Source of the DNA: Nocardia araoensis NBRC 100135
GTDB lineage: Bacteria; Actinomycetota; Actinomycetes; Mycobacteriales; Mycobacteriaceae
Length of the DNA stretch: 59,268 bases
Direction: 5' to 3'
Assembly (NCBI RefSeq): GCF_000308435.1
Contig: NZ_BAFR01000219.1
Span: 1 to 59,268, forward strand
The translations under genes and the position numbers were made by a program. Below the pieces are notes generated by a model that saw only the letters and a list, made by a program, of their open reading frames with translations, did not search any database and had not been told where the DNA came from. This document shows, in pieces, positions 36,034 through 44,645 of the stretch. Within the stretch, counting starts at the first letter, position 1. Each line of letters opens with the position of its first letter.

Positions 36034-36657
36034 TCAGAGTTCCTGGACGCAGATGACGAAACGGCGCTTGTCGTAGACGTATCCGGTGCCGCTGCCGCAG
36101 ACGTTCACGTCATCGGCGCTGTCCACGCGCTTGACCACCTTGACGCCCTTCACCGGCGACGAACCGGTGCAGTCGATGCGCTTGGGGTCGTCGCCGCCGA
36201 CGTCCATGCAGCCGCCGACCACCCAGTCGATGTCCAGGCACAGCGCACCCTGCTCGATGCCGTTGATGGTCTCGGCGTAGTAGTTGTCGGCGTCGCTGCT
36301 GCACTGCGAGCTCTTCGCCTTCTTGTCGATCACCTTGTAGTTCGACTCGCGGCTGCCGCACGACGCCTTCTCGATGGTGGCGTTGGTGGTGGTGCCGCCG
36401 AGCTTCACGCAGTCGCCGATGCTCGCGTCGAAATCGGTGCTCCCGCTCGGCTTGCTCGTCGTCGGCTTGCTGGCGCTCGTCGTCGGCCTGCCCGAGGACG
36501 GCTTCGGCGTGTTGGTCACCGATACCGCGTCGATCGTCCCGTCCACGGCAGGCTGGGCGGTGCCGTTGATCGTGGAAGTGCAGCCGACCAGCGACAATCC
36601 GGCCGCGATGGCCAGTCCGGCGAAGGCGAGACGCCCCCAGGTCAGTTGACGAGACAC
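36034..36657 (-). CDS. LppU-like lipoprotein
   Basis: 207 residues from GTG 36657 (GGGAGGA upstream). Signal peptide with lipobox LSLVGC, a Thr/Ser/Lys/Pro-rich linker of about 60 residues, then a Cys-rich domain (about eight Cys) with GDCVKLGG, ASCGSRESNYKVI and the ending RRFVICVQEL. This pattern matches LppU-type putative lipoproteins of mycobacteria and Nocardia. Anchored to the outer face of the membrane; function unknown. Confidence 0.8.
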   Translation of the reverse strand: MSRQLTWGRLAFAGLAIAAGLSLVGCTSTINGTAQPAVDGTIDAVSVTNTPKPSSGRPTTSASKPTTSKPSGSTDFDASIGDCVKLGGTTTNATIEKASCGSRESNYKVIDKKAKSSQCSSDADNYYAETINGIEQGALCLDIDWVVGGCMDVGGDDPKRIDCTGSSPVKGVKVVKRVDSADDVNVCGSGTGYVYDKRRFVICVQEL

Positions 36658-36844
36658 GTACAGTCCTCCCGAGCTGTAACGCCGGCGAACTCACGCCCCC
36701 GAAATCCGAAGTTGCCATGGCTGCGCTTGAAATACCACGCCATGAATACACCATCGACCGAGCGCGCGTCGAGCCGGAGCCGGAAACGAACCGCCGTCAA
36801 CAGCTCTGGGTATGGTGGGATTTCTGGTGTGAGAGGAGTCCCCG

Positions 36845-37351
36845 GTGAAGCTGATCAGCGCGATCGTGTGCTCGACCGCAGCGATGGGAGGCTCCCTCGT
36901 CGCTCCGGGTATGGCGGCCGCCGCCGATGTGTACTGCCGATCCGAACACGGGACCGATATCACCCTGATCGATGGGGCGACAGCCTGCCGCGCGGCGACC
37001 GATAGCTACGGCAGGGCGGGCGCCACCGGGATCGACGGGGTCGGTTACGCCAACGCGACCTCGGGCGCGACGGCCATCGGCATCGGCGCGGCGGGAGGTG
37101 TCGGCGCGAGCGAAGGCGCGGGTGGGGTTCCCGTGGCGGTCGGCTTCGGGCCGGACGCCGTCGCCATGACCTCGACCACGGACCCGGCGGTACGGACGTT
37201 CGCGATCTCGATCGCGCTGGAAGGGTCGCGAGCGGGGGTGACGACCGCCGAACAGACGGTCGTCTGCCTGGGCGCGGCGGCCTTCGCGTGGAACGCCGAC
37301 AGCGGCGACGCGTGCCTCGCTACGCCTTTTGGGCTCTGGCAGACCCATTGA
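36845..37351 (+). CDS. Secreted DUF6764-like protein
   Basis: 168 residues from GTG 36845 (GAGAGGAG upstream). Signal peptide AIVCSTAAMGGSLVAPGMAAA. The mature part is Gly/Ala-rich with repeating AxGxxGxGxA patterns, Cys in VYCRSEHG, TACRA, VVCLGAAAFAW and ACLATPFG. I recall such proteins as DUF6764 in Nocardia; that name is from memory. No catalytic motif is seen. Divergent from the LppU-like gene. Confidence 0.75.
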   Translation: MKLISAIVCSTAAMGGSLVAPGMAAAADVYCRSEHGTDITLIDGATACRAATDSYGRAGATGIDGVGYANATSGATAIGIGAAGGVGASEGAGGVPVAVGFGPDAVAMTSTTDPAVRTFAISIALEGSRAGVTTAEQTVVCLGAAAFAWNADSGDACLATPFGLWQTH

Positions 37352-37403
37352 ACGGGTTACCCTGGTTGACCAGCCCGGCTAACGGCGGTCAGGAGGTGAC
37401 CCC

Positions 37404-38693
37404 ATGGTTTCGGCAATGGCGGCGGACGACTTCGAGCCCGCCGACTCGGCAGGCGGAAAGCTGGCGGCACCGCACGAAATGCTGGTCGATCCGCATTTCA
37501 TCCGGCTGGCAGATCAGTTCTTCGGCCTGTTCGCTCAGCCGGCCCGCGGCGGCGGGGCGCTCGCGGTCTACCTCGACGGCAAGCCCGTGGTCGACATCTG
37601 GGCAGGCTGGGCGGACAAGGAGCGGCGCTGGAACGGCGACACCGTCGCGCTGACCTTCTCCACCGGCAAGGGCGTGGCCTCCACCGTCGTCCACCGCTTG
37701 GCCGAACGGGGTCTGATCGACTACGACGTCCCGATGGCCGAGTACTGGCCGGAGTTCGCCGCGCACGGCAAGGACGACATCACCGTTCGTGACGTGCTCT
37801 GCCACCGCGCCGGTCTGCACCGGGTGCGCGGCCTGGTTCCCGGCCGCGAGGGCATCCTGCACTACGACGCCGTGGTCCGTGCGCTGGCCGAGAGCCCGCC
37901 CGACCCCCGGCGCATCCGCACCTCCGGCTATCACGCGATCACCTTCGGCTGGCTGGTCGCCGAACTCGTGCAGCGGGCGACGGGCGCACCGTTCACCGAG
38001 GTGCTGCGCACCGAGATCGCCGAGCCGCTGGGCATGGACGAGTACTGGTTCCGCGTCCCGGAATCCGAGCGCCACCGGATCGCCAAGATCTACCGCCACC
38101 TCGGCCCGCCTGGCATCCGCTGGAACACCGCCTCCTCCGTGCTGTCCTGGGTAGGACCGGTGCGCGGCCTCGCCGAGGCGGGCATGCCGGAGAGTTTCGA
38201 CGAGCTGGTCCGCGACCCACGGGTGCACGACTCGGTGATGCCGGGCTGGAACGGCGTGTTCTCCGCGCGCGCACTGGCGCGGATGTACGGCGCCCTGGCC
38301 AATGGCGGCGTGGTGTACGCGGCCCACTCGGACCGGAAGGTGCACGGTGTCGGCCCCGAGCAAATCGTGCGGTTGCTGGAACCGCGGACCATCGAGACGA
38401 TCAGCCAGGCGCAGCCCACCCACAGCCGTGACTACGTACTCGGTGTGCCGATTCACTTCACGCTCGGCTATCACCGCCCGGTGCTGATGTCCAAGCAGCA
38501 GCCCCGGCACGCGTTCGGACACTACGGCGTCGGCGGGTCCGGCGCGTACGCCGATCCGGATCTCCGCATGTCGATCGCGTTCATCACCAACGGGCTCGGC
38601 AGCATGGTGACCGCGCTCGGCGACGCCAGGCTCGCGCGGCTGGCGGCGACGGCGCAGGCCACGGTGCGCAAGCACAAGCAGGCCGCTGGCTAG
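37404..38693 (+). CDS. Beta-lactamase-fold serine esterase (LipL/EstB-like)
   Basis: 429 residues from ATG 37404 (AGGAGG 8 nt upstream). Class C beta-lactamase/esterase family VIII fold: S-x-x-K nucleophile in FSTGKGV, the Tyr motif SGYHAITFG, and late GHYGVGGSGAYADP in place of the K-T-G box. No signal peptide. Similar proteins include mycobacterial LipL and LipD esterases; a true beta-lactamase role is unlikely. The P450 gene starts 26 bp downstream on the same strand. Confidence 0.88.
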   Translation: MVSAMAADDFEPADSAGGKLAAPHEMLVDPHFIRLADQFFGLFAQPARGGGALAVYLDGKPVVDIWAGWADKERRWNGDTVALTFSTGKGVASTVVHRLAERGLIDYDVPMAEYWPEFAAHGKDDITVRDVLCHRAGLHRVRGLVPGREGILHYDAVVRALAESPPDPRRIRTSGYHAITFGWLVAELVQRATGAPFTEVLRTEIAEPLGMDEYWFRVPESERHRIAKIYRHLGPPGIRWNTASSVLSWVGPVRGLAEAGMPESFDELVRDPRVHDSVMPGWNGVFSARALARMYGALANGGVVYAAHSDRKVHGVGPEQIVRLLEPRTIETISQAQPTHSRDYVLGVPIHFTLGYHRPVLMSKQQPRHAFGHYGVGGSGAYADPDLRMSIAFITNGLGSMVTALGDARLARLAATAQATVRKHKQAAG

Positions 38694-38719
38694 CGTCGAA
38701 CCGCTCCGGCCGCGGCCTC

Positions 38720-40105
38720 GTGTTCCTCGGTATGGATGTGCGCATGCTACGAACCGAGGCGGGTGCCCGCCGCGCCGGACCGCGTGTGCCGCGCGCGACC
38801 GTATTGCACGCCTTGGCCGCGGGCGGTGATTTCGATCGGTACTTCCGCTGGCGCCGGGCGCGGGAGGGTGACCCGTTCTACGTTCGATTTCCCGGCTTCG
38901 GTGCGGTGCTGTTCACCGGGACGGCCGCCGGCGCACGCGAGCTGTTCCGCTCGCCGGTGGCGTTCTCCGAGCCGCCGCGTCCGAATCCGATCGAACCGAT
39001 GGTCGGCGCCGCGTCGCTGATCCTGGCTTCGGGCGAGCGCCATCGCCGCGACCGCGCGCTGCTCACACCCGCCTTCCACGGTGCCCGGATACGGGAGTAC
39101 GGCGCGCTGATCCAGGAGGCCACCGTGCGGGAGCTGGCCGGGGAGAGCGGTCAAAAATGGGCGGCTGGCGCGCGCATCGATGCGCGAGCGGCGGCGCGCG
39201 CCCTCACGCTCCGGGTGATCGCGACGGTGGTGTTCGGTGCACGCGACGCGCGGCGGCAAGCGGAGTACACCGCCGCGGTGACGGACTTCATCACGGCGTT
39301 CTCCGGGCCGTTGCTCCTGTTGCCCGTGCTGCGCCGCGGACAGCACGGCCCGTGGGACCGGTTCCGCGCCGCGCGGGAGCGACTGGATCGGTTGATCCGC
39401 GCCGACATCGCACATCGCCGCGGGCATCCCGCCGAGCCGCACACCGACGTGCTCGACATGTTGCTGTCCGCTTATCCCGACGACGCCGACGACGAGCTGT
39501 GCGAGCAGATACGCACCTTGCTGGTGGCCGGGCACGAGACCACAGCGACCACCCTGGTCTGGGCGTTGTTCCGGCTGCACCGCGCCCCGCGGGCGCTGGC
39601 CCGCCTGCGCCGGGAGCTGTGCGACGCGGGTCAGGAGGCCGACCCGGCGGAGCTGGCCGCACTGCCCTACCTCGACGCCGTCTGCCTGGAAACGCTGCGT
39701 CTGCACCCGCCGGTGCCGATCATCCTGCGCCGGCTGACCGAGCCGTTCGCGCTGCGCGGCGTCGCGCTCGCACCGGGCCGGACCATGGGGATAGCGGTCC
39801 CATTGCTGCACTCCGATCCCGAAGTCTGGACCGACCCGGGCCGCTTCGACCCGGCCCGCTTCACCCAGCGCCGCTACCGGCCCTTCGAGTTCGCGCCGTT
39901 CGGCGGCGGCCATCGGCGCTGCGTCGGCGCGGCCCTCGCGGACTACGAGTTGCGGATCGCGCTGGCCACCATCCTGAGCCGGGTACGCCTGCGGCTCACG
40001 CCGCGGTATGCGCGCGGAAGCGTCCCCCTCTCGGTGCCGCACAATATCGCGACGGGTCCGCATCGTCCGATTTCGTTCGACGTCGTCAGTGAGCTTCGTC
40101 ACTAA
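38720..40105 (+). CDS. Cytochrome P450
   Basis: 461 residues from GTG 38720 (ATG 38732 or 38744 also possible). I-helix oxygen-binding motif AGHETT, K-helix ExxR in ETLR, and heme loop FGGGHRRCVGAAL with the Cys ligand near residue 400. The layout suits class I P450s that hydroxylate lipids or natural products, resembling CYP110-type enzymes. No ferredoxin or reductase is adjacent. A 292-bp gap follows. Confidence 0.92.
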   Translation: MFLGMDVRMLRTEAGARRAGPRVPRATVLHALAAGGDFDRYFRWRRAREGDPFYVRFPGFGAVLFTGTAAGARELFRSPVAFSEPPRPNPIEPMVGAASLILASGERHRRDRALLTPAFHGARIREYGALIQEATVRELAGESGQKWAAGARIDARAAARALTLRVIATVVFGARDARRQAEYTAAVTDFITAFSGPLLLLPVLRRGQHGPWDRFRAARERLDRLIRADIAHRRGHPAEPHTDVLDMLLSAYPDDADDELCEQIRTLLVAGHETTATTLVWALFRLHRAPRALARLRRELCDAGQEADPAELAALPYLDAVCLETLRLHPPVPIILRRLTEPFALRGVALAPGRTMGIAVPLLHSDPEVWTDPGRFDPARFTQRRYRPFEFAPFGGGHRRCVGAALADYELRIALATILSRVRLRLTPRYARGSVPLSVPHNIATGPHRPISFDVVSELRH

Positions 40106-40364
40106 TACGTTTGCCGTGAACCAACTTTCAGGTACCCCGCGACTCCGGCCCGCGATCGCCCGATCCGTCGTGACCGGCACGTTTGCCCGCTTCGATACCC
40201 GATCCAAGTCTTTGTGACTCACACCACAACCAGCAGGGTTGACGCATCACTCTGAAACGCAGGTGGCTCAGGAGCGCGCCGGGGCGGTAGGAATGGACGA
40301 CGGGTCGGGCCCTCGATACCAGTGGGGCGTTCTTCTGGCTCCGCGCTGAAATGAAATATCTCGC

Positions 40365-40388
40365 TACGCGTGCGTACGCGTGCGCGCG
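40365..40388. repeat. 24-nt alternating purine-pyrimidine tract before the L,D-transpeptidase gene
   Basis: Strict alternation over 24 nt, including a tandem ACGCGTGCGT/ACGCGTGCGC (40366-40375 and 40376-40385). Such tracts favour Z-DNA under negative supercoiling. It ends 9 bp before ATG 40398. The rest of 40106-40397 shows no other feature I can support. Confidence 0.7.
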
Positions 40389-40397
40389 AGAGATGGA

Positions 40398-41312
40398 ATG
40401 GACGAGAAACCTATGCATGCCGCTTTGCACACCGGGTCGTTGCCTGCTCCGCGCAAGGGAGCGCGGCTAGCCCGCCGGATGCGCGAGGGCGTCCTGCTGT
40501 CCGCCGCGATCGCGGCAGCCGGTGTTCTGCTCGTCGCGCCTGCCCAGGCCGAACCGATCCCGGGGATCGGCACCGGCTCGGCCGCCGCCGCCACCGAACC
40601 CGAGCCGCAGGCGAACTTCGCCCCGCCCTCGATCAACATCGCCGACGGCGAGGTCGTGGGTGTCGCGCAGCCGATCATCATCACCTTCAAGGAACCGGTG
40701 ACCGACCACGCCGCCGCCGAGAAGGCCATCAAGATCACCTCCTCCAAGGCCGCGCCGGGACACTTCTACTGGCGCGGCGACAAGCAGGTGCGCTGGCGGC
40801 CGGACGAGTTCTGGCCGGACAACACCGACGTGCAGGTGCAGGCGGGCGGCACCACCAGCTCCTTCCGCATCGGCGACGCCTTCGTGACCACCGCGGACGA
40901 CAACACCCACACCATCACCATCACCCGCAACGGCGAGGTGGTGAAGGAGATGCCCACGTCGATGGGCAAGCCCAAGCACGAGACGCCGAACGGCACCTAC
41001 ATCGTCGGCGAGCAGCTGCGCAAGATGACCATGGATTCGTCGACCTACGGCGTTCCGGTCACCGACCCCGAGGGCTACAAGCTCGAGGTCGAGTACGCGA
41101 CCCGCATCTCCAACAGCGGCATCTTCGTGCACGCCGCGCCGTGGTCGGTCGCTCAGCAGGGCGTCTCCAACGCCAGCCACGGCTGCCTGAACGTCAGCAC
41201 GGAGGACGCCAAGTGGTTCTTCGAGAACGCGCGCCGCGGCGACCCCGTCATCGTGGAGAACACCCAGGGCGGCACGCTCAGCGCGAGTGACGGCCTGGGG
41301 GACTGGAATTAA
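40398..41312 (+). CDS. L,D-transpeptidase (YkuD domain, Ig-like N-terminal domain)
   Basis: 304 residues from ATG 40398 (40413 and 40380 are alternatives). Signal sequence LLSAAIAAAGVLLVAPAQA, a Pro/Ala-poor linker, a bacterial Ig-like domain (GVAQPIIITFKEPVTD), then the YkuD catalytic domain ending in SHGCLNVS with nucleophile Cys near residue 261 and the upstream HAAPWSVAQ. It makes 3-3 cross-links in peptidoglycan, outside the membrane, and its family is inhibited by carbapenems. A strong terminator follows. Confidence 0.93.
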   Translation: MDEKPMHAALHTGSLPAPRKGARLARRMREGVLLSAAIAAAGVLLVAPAQAEPIPGIGTGSAAAATEPEPQANFAPPSINIADGEVVGVAQPIIITFKEPVTDHAAAEKAIKITSSKAAPGHFYWRGDKQVRWRPDEFWPDNTDVQVQAGGTTSSFRIGDAFVTTADDNTHTITITRNGEVVKEMPTSMGKPKHETPNGTYIVGEQLRKMTMDSSTYGVPVTDPEGYKLEVEYATRISNSGIFVHAAPWSVAQQGVSNASHGCLNVSTEDAKWFFENARRGDPVIVENTQGGTLSASDGLGDWN

Positions 41313-41337
41313 GTCGCGGTAACCCCGCAGCGGCGCG

Positions 41338-41390
41338 AAGCCGAACATTACGATCAATTGCTCGAAGTAGCCGATCGTAGTGTTCGGCTT
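41338..41390 (+). terminator. Strong Rho-independent terminator after the L,D-transpeptidase gene
   Basis: AAGCCGAACATTACGATC (41338-41355) pairs with GATCGTAGTGTTCGGCTT (41373-41390) over 18 positions with a single U-G pair; the loop is 17 nt and TT then follows, giving a TTTT run. It is about 25 bp after the stop and 88 bp before the ugpA start. Confidence 0.9.
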
Positions 41391-41478
41391 TTGCTCTACT
41401 TGGCCCGTGCGCGAGAAGTTCAGCGCGTCGGCGGGCGATCGTAACCGGCTGTTTGCGCCGGTCCGTAAAGTCACCGCC

Positions 41479-42408
41479 GTGCGTACCAGGCCGGAGCGAG
41501 TACTGCCGCAGCCACCGGGACGCGGTCTGCGCCACCGTCCTTGGCCGGACTACGCCCTGTTCCTGGTCTTGGTGCTGCCGAATCTCGCGCTGCTGGCGCT
41601 GTTCGTCTACCGGCCGCTGATCGACAACATCCGGCTGTCGCTGTTCGACTGGAACATCTCCGATCCGGTCGCCACCTTCGTCGGTTTCGACAACTACCGC
41701 GAATGGTGGAGCAGGCCGGACTCCTGGGACGTCGTCGGCAACACCGTGGTCTTCACCCTCGCCGCGGTGGCGGGCAGCATGGCGCTCGGACTGGCGCTGG
41801 CGCTGCTGCTGGATCGGAAGCTGTTCGGCCGCAATATGGTCCGCTCGGCGATCTTCGCGCCGTTCGTCATCTCCGGCGCCGCCATCGGCGTGGCCTTCCA
41901 GTTCATCTTCGATCCCAGCTTCGGCCTGATCCAGGACGCGCTGCACCGGCTCGGCGTGCACGAGGTGCCGGACTTCTACCAGAACCCGCGGTGGGCGCTG
42001 TTCATGGTGACGGTGACCTACGTCTGGAAGAACCTCGGCTACACCTTCGTCATCTATCTGGCCGCCCTGCAAGGCATCCGGACCGACCTGATGGAAGCCG
42101 CGCAGATCGACGGCGCGAGCCGCTGGACGACGTTCACCAAGGTCTTGCTGCCGCAGTTGCGGCCGACCACCTTCTTCCTGTCCATCACGGTGCTGCTGAA
42201 TTCGTTGCAGGTCTTCGACATCATCAATGTGATGACCCGCGGCGGACCGCTCGGCACCGGCACGACGACCATGGTCTACCAGGTCTACCAGGAGTCCTTC
42301 CGCAATTTCCGGGCCGGCTACGGCGCGACCGTGGCCACCATCATGTTCCTGGTGCTGCTCGTGGTGACGCTGGTACAGGTGCGCGTCATGGATCGAGGAC
42401 AGCAGTGA
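41479..42408 (+). CDS. ugpA: Glycerophosphodiester ABC importer, permease UgpA
   Basis: 309 residues from GTG 41479; the upstream frame lacks homology. Six-helix permease (FLVLVLPNLALLALFVYRP first) with the EAA loop LMEAAQIDGASRWTTFTKVLLP that contacts UgpC. Immediately followed by ugpE (GTGA overlap). Gene order ugpA-E-B-C and the sequences of UgpB and UgpC match M. tuberculosis Rv2835c-Rv2832c, an importer of glycerophosphocholine. Confidence 0.93.
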   Translation: MRTRPERVLPQPPGRGLRHRPWPDYALFLVLVLPNLALLALFVYRPLIDNIRLSLFDWNISDPVATFVGFDNYREWWSRPDSWDVVGNTVVFTLAAVAGSMALGLALALLLDRKLFGRNMVRSAIFAPFVISGAAIGVAFQFIFDPSFGLIQDALHRLGVHEVPDFYQNPRWALFMVTVTYVWKNLGYTFVIYLAALQGIRTDLMEAAQIDGASRWTTFTKVLLPQLRPTTFFLSITVLLNSLQVFDIINVMTRGGPLGTGTTTMVYQVYQESFRNFRAGYGATVATIMFLVLLVVTLVQVRVMDRGQQ

Positions 42409-43271
42409 AAGACACCGGCGTGCAGACGCTTTCCTACCGGCGCAGACAGCGGGCGGTGACGCTGCTCGGCTACGGCGCGATGGCCTGCGTGCTGATCATC
42501 GTGGGTGTCCCGCTGTTCTGGATCTTCATCACCTCGTTCAAAGCCCGGCCGGACATCTACGTGCAGCCCGCCGTGTACTGGCCACACAGCTGGCACCCGG
42601 AGAACTACCGGGAGGCCACCACGACGCTGCCGTTCTGGACCTTCCTGCGCAATTCGCTGATCGTCACCGGCATCGTCTCAGCGGTGAAGTTCGTGCTCGG
42701 CGTATTCAGCGCCTACGGCCTGGTGTTCCTGCGCTTTCCGGGCAAAACGGTGGTGTTTCTGGTGATCATCGCGGCGCTGATGGTGCCCAACCAGATCACC
42801 GTGATCTCCAACTACGCGCTGATCGCTCAGCTCGGTTGGCGGAATACGTTCCAGGGCATCATCGTTCCGCTCTGCGGTGTCGCCTTCGGCACCTTTCTCA
42901 TGCGCAATCACTTCCTCTCACTGCCCTCGGAAGTGATCGAGGCGGCGCGAATGGACGGTGCCAACTGGTGGCGGCTGCTCACCCGGGTGGTGCTGCCGAT
43001 GTCCGGACCGACCATGGTCGCCTTCGCGGTGGTGACGCTGGTCAACGAGTGGAACGAGTATCTGTGGCCCTTCCTGATGGCCGACGACACGACGGTCGCG
43101 ACCCTGCCGGTCGGCCTGACCTTGCTGCAGAACACCGAGAACCCGAGCGTCACCAACTGGGGACCGGTCATGGCGGGAACTCTGCTGACCATGCTGCCGA
43201 TCCTCGTGGTCTTTCTGGTGCTGCAACGCCACATGATCAAAGGCCTCACCTCCGGTGCGGTCAAGGGTTAA
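42405..43271 (+). CDS. ugpE: Glycerophosphodiester ABC importer, permease UgpE
   Basis: 288 residues from GTG 42405, overlapping the ugpA stop by 4 bp. Six hydrophobic segments (AMACVLIIVGVPLFWIFITS first) and the EAA loop EVIEAARMDGANWWRLLTRVVLP. A longer frame runs through ugpA but is a shadow of it. Forms the inner-membrane channel with UgpA. Confidence 0.93.
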   Translation: MKDTGVQTLSYRRRQRAVTLLGYGAMACVLIIVGVPLFWIFITSFKARPDIYVQPAVYWPHSWHPENYREATTTLPFWTFLRNSLIVTGIVSAVKFVLGVFSAYGLVFLRFPGKTVVFLVIIAALMVPNQITVISNYALIAQLGWRNTFQGIIVPLCGVAFGTFLMRNHFLSLPSEVIEAARMDGANWWRLLTRVVLPMSGPTMVAFAVVTLVNEWNEYLWPFLMADDTTVATLPVGLTLLQNTENPSVTNWGPVMAGTLLTMLPILVVFLVLQRHMIKGLTSGAVKG

Positions 43272-43290
43272 CCGATCAAGGAGAAACCAC

Positions 43291-44619
43291 GTGTCCACTG
43301 CACAGTTCCCGGCGCTGACCCGGCGCGGATTCCTCGGGCTGACCGGAGCGCTCACGGCAGGTGCGGCGTTGACCGCGTGCGCGGGCACCGGAGGCGGCGG
43401 CAAGCAGTCCGGCGACGCCAAGACCCTGACCTTCTGGTCCAACCACCCGGGCACATCGAAAGAGCTCGAGACCGAGCTCATCCGTCGCTTCCAGGAGAAG
43501 TACCCCGACCTGACGGTGAACCTGGTCGACGCGGGCAAGAACTACGAGGAGGTGTCGCAGAAGTTCAACGCGGCGCTGTCGGGCGGAGATCTGCCGGACA
43601 TCGTGGTGCTCTCCGACGTCTGGTGGTTCAACTACGCGCTGAACGGCACCATCGAACCGCTCGACGGCCACTTCGCGGACGCGGGCGTGCGCCTGGACGA
43701 CTACGTCGACTCGCTGGTCGCCGATTACCTGTTCAACGGCAAGCACTACGCGCTGCCCTACGCCCGCTCGACCCCGCTGTTCTACTACAACAAGGACGTG
43801 TGGAACCGGGCCGGCCTGCCCGACCGCGGCCCGCAGAGCTGGCAGGAGTTCGACGAGTGGGGACCGAAACTGCAGGAAGTCGTCGGCGAGGGCAAGCTCG
43901 CGCACGGCTGGGGTGACGCCAAGAACTACCTCGCCTGGACCTTCCAGGGCCCGAACTGGACCTTCGGCGGCGCGTACTCGGACAAGTGGACGCTGAAGTT
44001 CAACGACCCGGGCACCATCGCGGCGGGCACGTTCCTGCGCAACATGATCAACGCCAAGAAGTACGCGGGCATCAAGCCGCAGATCGCGGTGGACTTCGGC
44101 ACCGGCGTGATCGCTTCGACCATCGCCTCGACCGGCGACCTGCGGGGCATCCAGAAGAACGCCGAGGGCAAGCTGACCTTCGGCACCGCCTTCCTCCCGC
44201 ATCCGAACGGACCCGGCGTCACCACCGGCGGCGCGGGCCTGGCGATTCCGGCGCGCATCTCCGACGAGCGAAAGGTGAACGCGCTGAAGTTCATCGAGTT
44301 CGTCACGAACGCGCAGAACACCGCGTACTTCTCGCAGGGAACGGGCTACATGCCGGTGCGCAAGTCGGCCGTGAACGATCCGAGCGAGCAGGACTTCCTC
44401 GCGAAGAACCCGAACTCGAAGGTCGCGATCGATCAGCTTCCGTCGACCAGGTCCCAGGACTACGCCCGGGTGTTCGTGCCGGGCGGCGACCAGATCATCG
44501 GCACCGGCTTGGAGCAGATCGGTCTGCAGAACGCCGACGTAGCCGCCACGTTCGCGAACGTGACCACCCAGTTGCAAGCGATCATCGATCGGCAGATCAC
44601 ACCGAAGCTGCCGAAGTAG
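43291..44619 (+). CDS. ugpB: Glycerophosphodiester-binding lipoprotein UgpB
   Basis: 442 residues from GTG 43291 with AAGGAG upstream. Family 1 solute-binding protein. The N-terminus has both a twin-arginine motif TRRGFLGL and a lipobox LTAC, so it should be exported folded by Tat and lipid-anchored. Conserved FWSNHPG, DVWWFNYAL, YARSTPLFYYN and GGAGLAIPA blocks agree with the M. tuberculosis UgpB I recall (DRWWF, PYARSTPLFYYN), which binds glycerophosphocholine. Confidence 0.94.
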   Translation: MSTAQFPALTRRGFLGLTGALTAGAALTACAGTGGGGKQSGDAKTLTFWSNHPGTSKELETELIRRFQEKYPDLTVNLVDAGKNYEEVSQKFNAALSGGDLPDIVVLSDVWWFNYALNGTIEPLDGHFADAGVRLDDYVDSLVADYLFNGKHYALPYARSTPLFYYNKDVWNRAGLPDRGPQSWQEFDEWGPKLQEVVGEGKLAHGWGDAKNYLAWTFQGPNWTFGGAYSDKWTLKFNDPGTIAAGTFLRNMINAKKYAGIKPQIAVDFGTGVIASTIASTGDLRGIQKNAEGKLTFGTAFLPHPNGPGVTTGGAGLAIPARISDERKVNALKFIEFVTNAQNTAYFSQGTGYMPVRKSAVNDPSEQDFLAKNPNSKVAIDQLPSTRSQDYARVFVPGGDQIIGTGLEQIGLQNADVAATFANVTTQLQAIIDRQITPKLPK

Positions 44620-44645
44620 CGCCCGTCCCGAGGAGACCGACAAGC

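Noticed and set aside
40106..40364. Possible c-di-AMP (ydaO-type) riboswitch before the L,D-transpeptidase gene
   Set aside because: Cell-wall genes in actinobacteria often carry one, but I could not find the conserved core in this stretch. TGTGACTCACA near 40212 is a short palindrome but not a convincing CRP site.
41541..42404. Open frame continuing upstream of ugpE, giving an apparent 576-residue protein
   Set aside because: The added part is the out-of-frame shadow of ugpA; the permease starts at GTG 42405.
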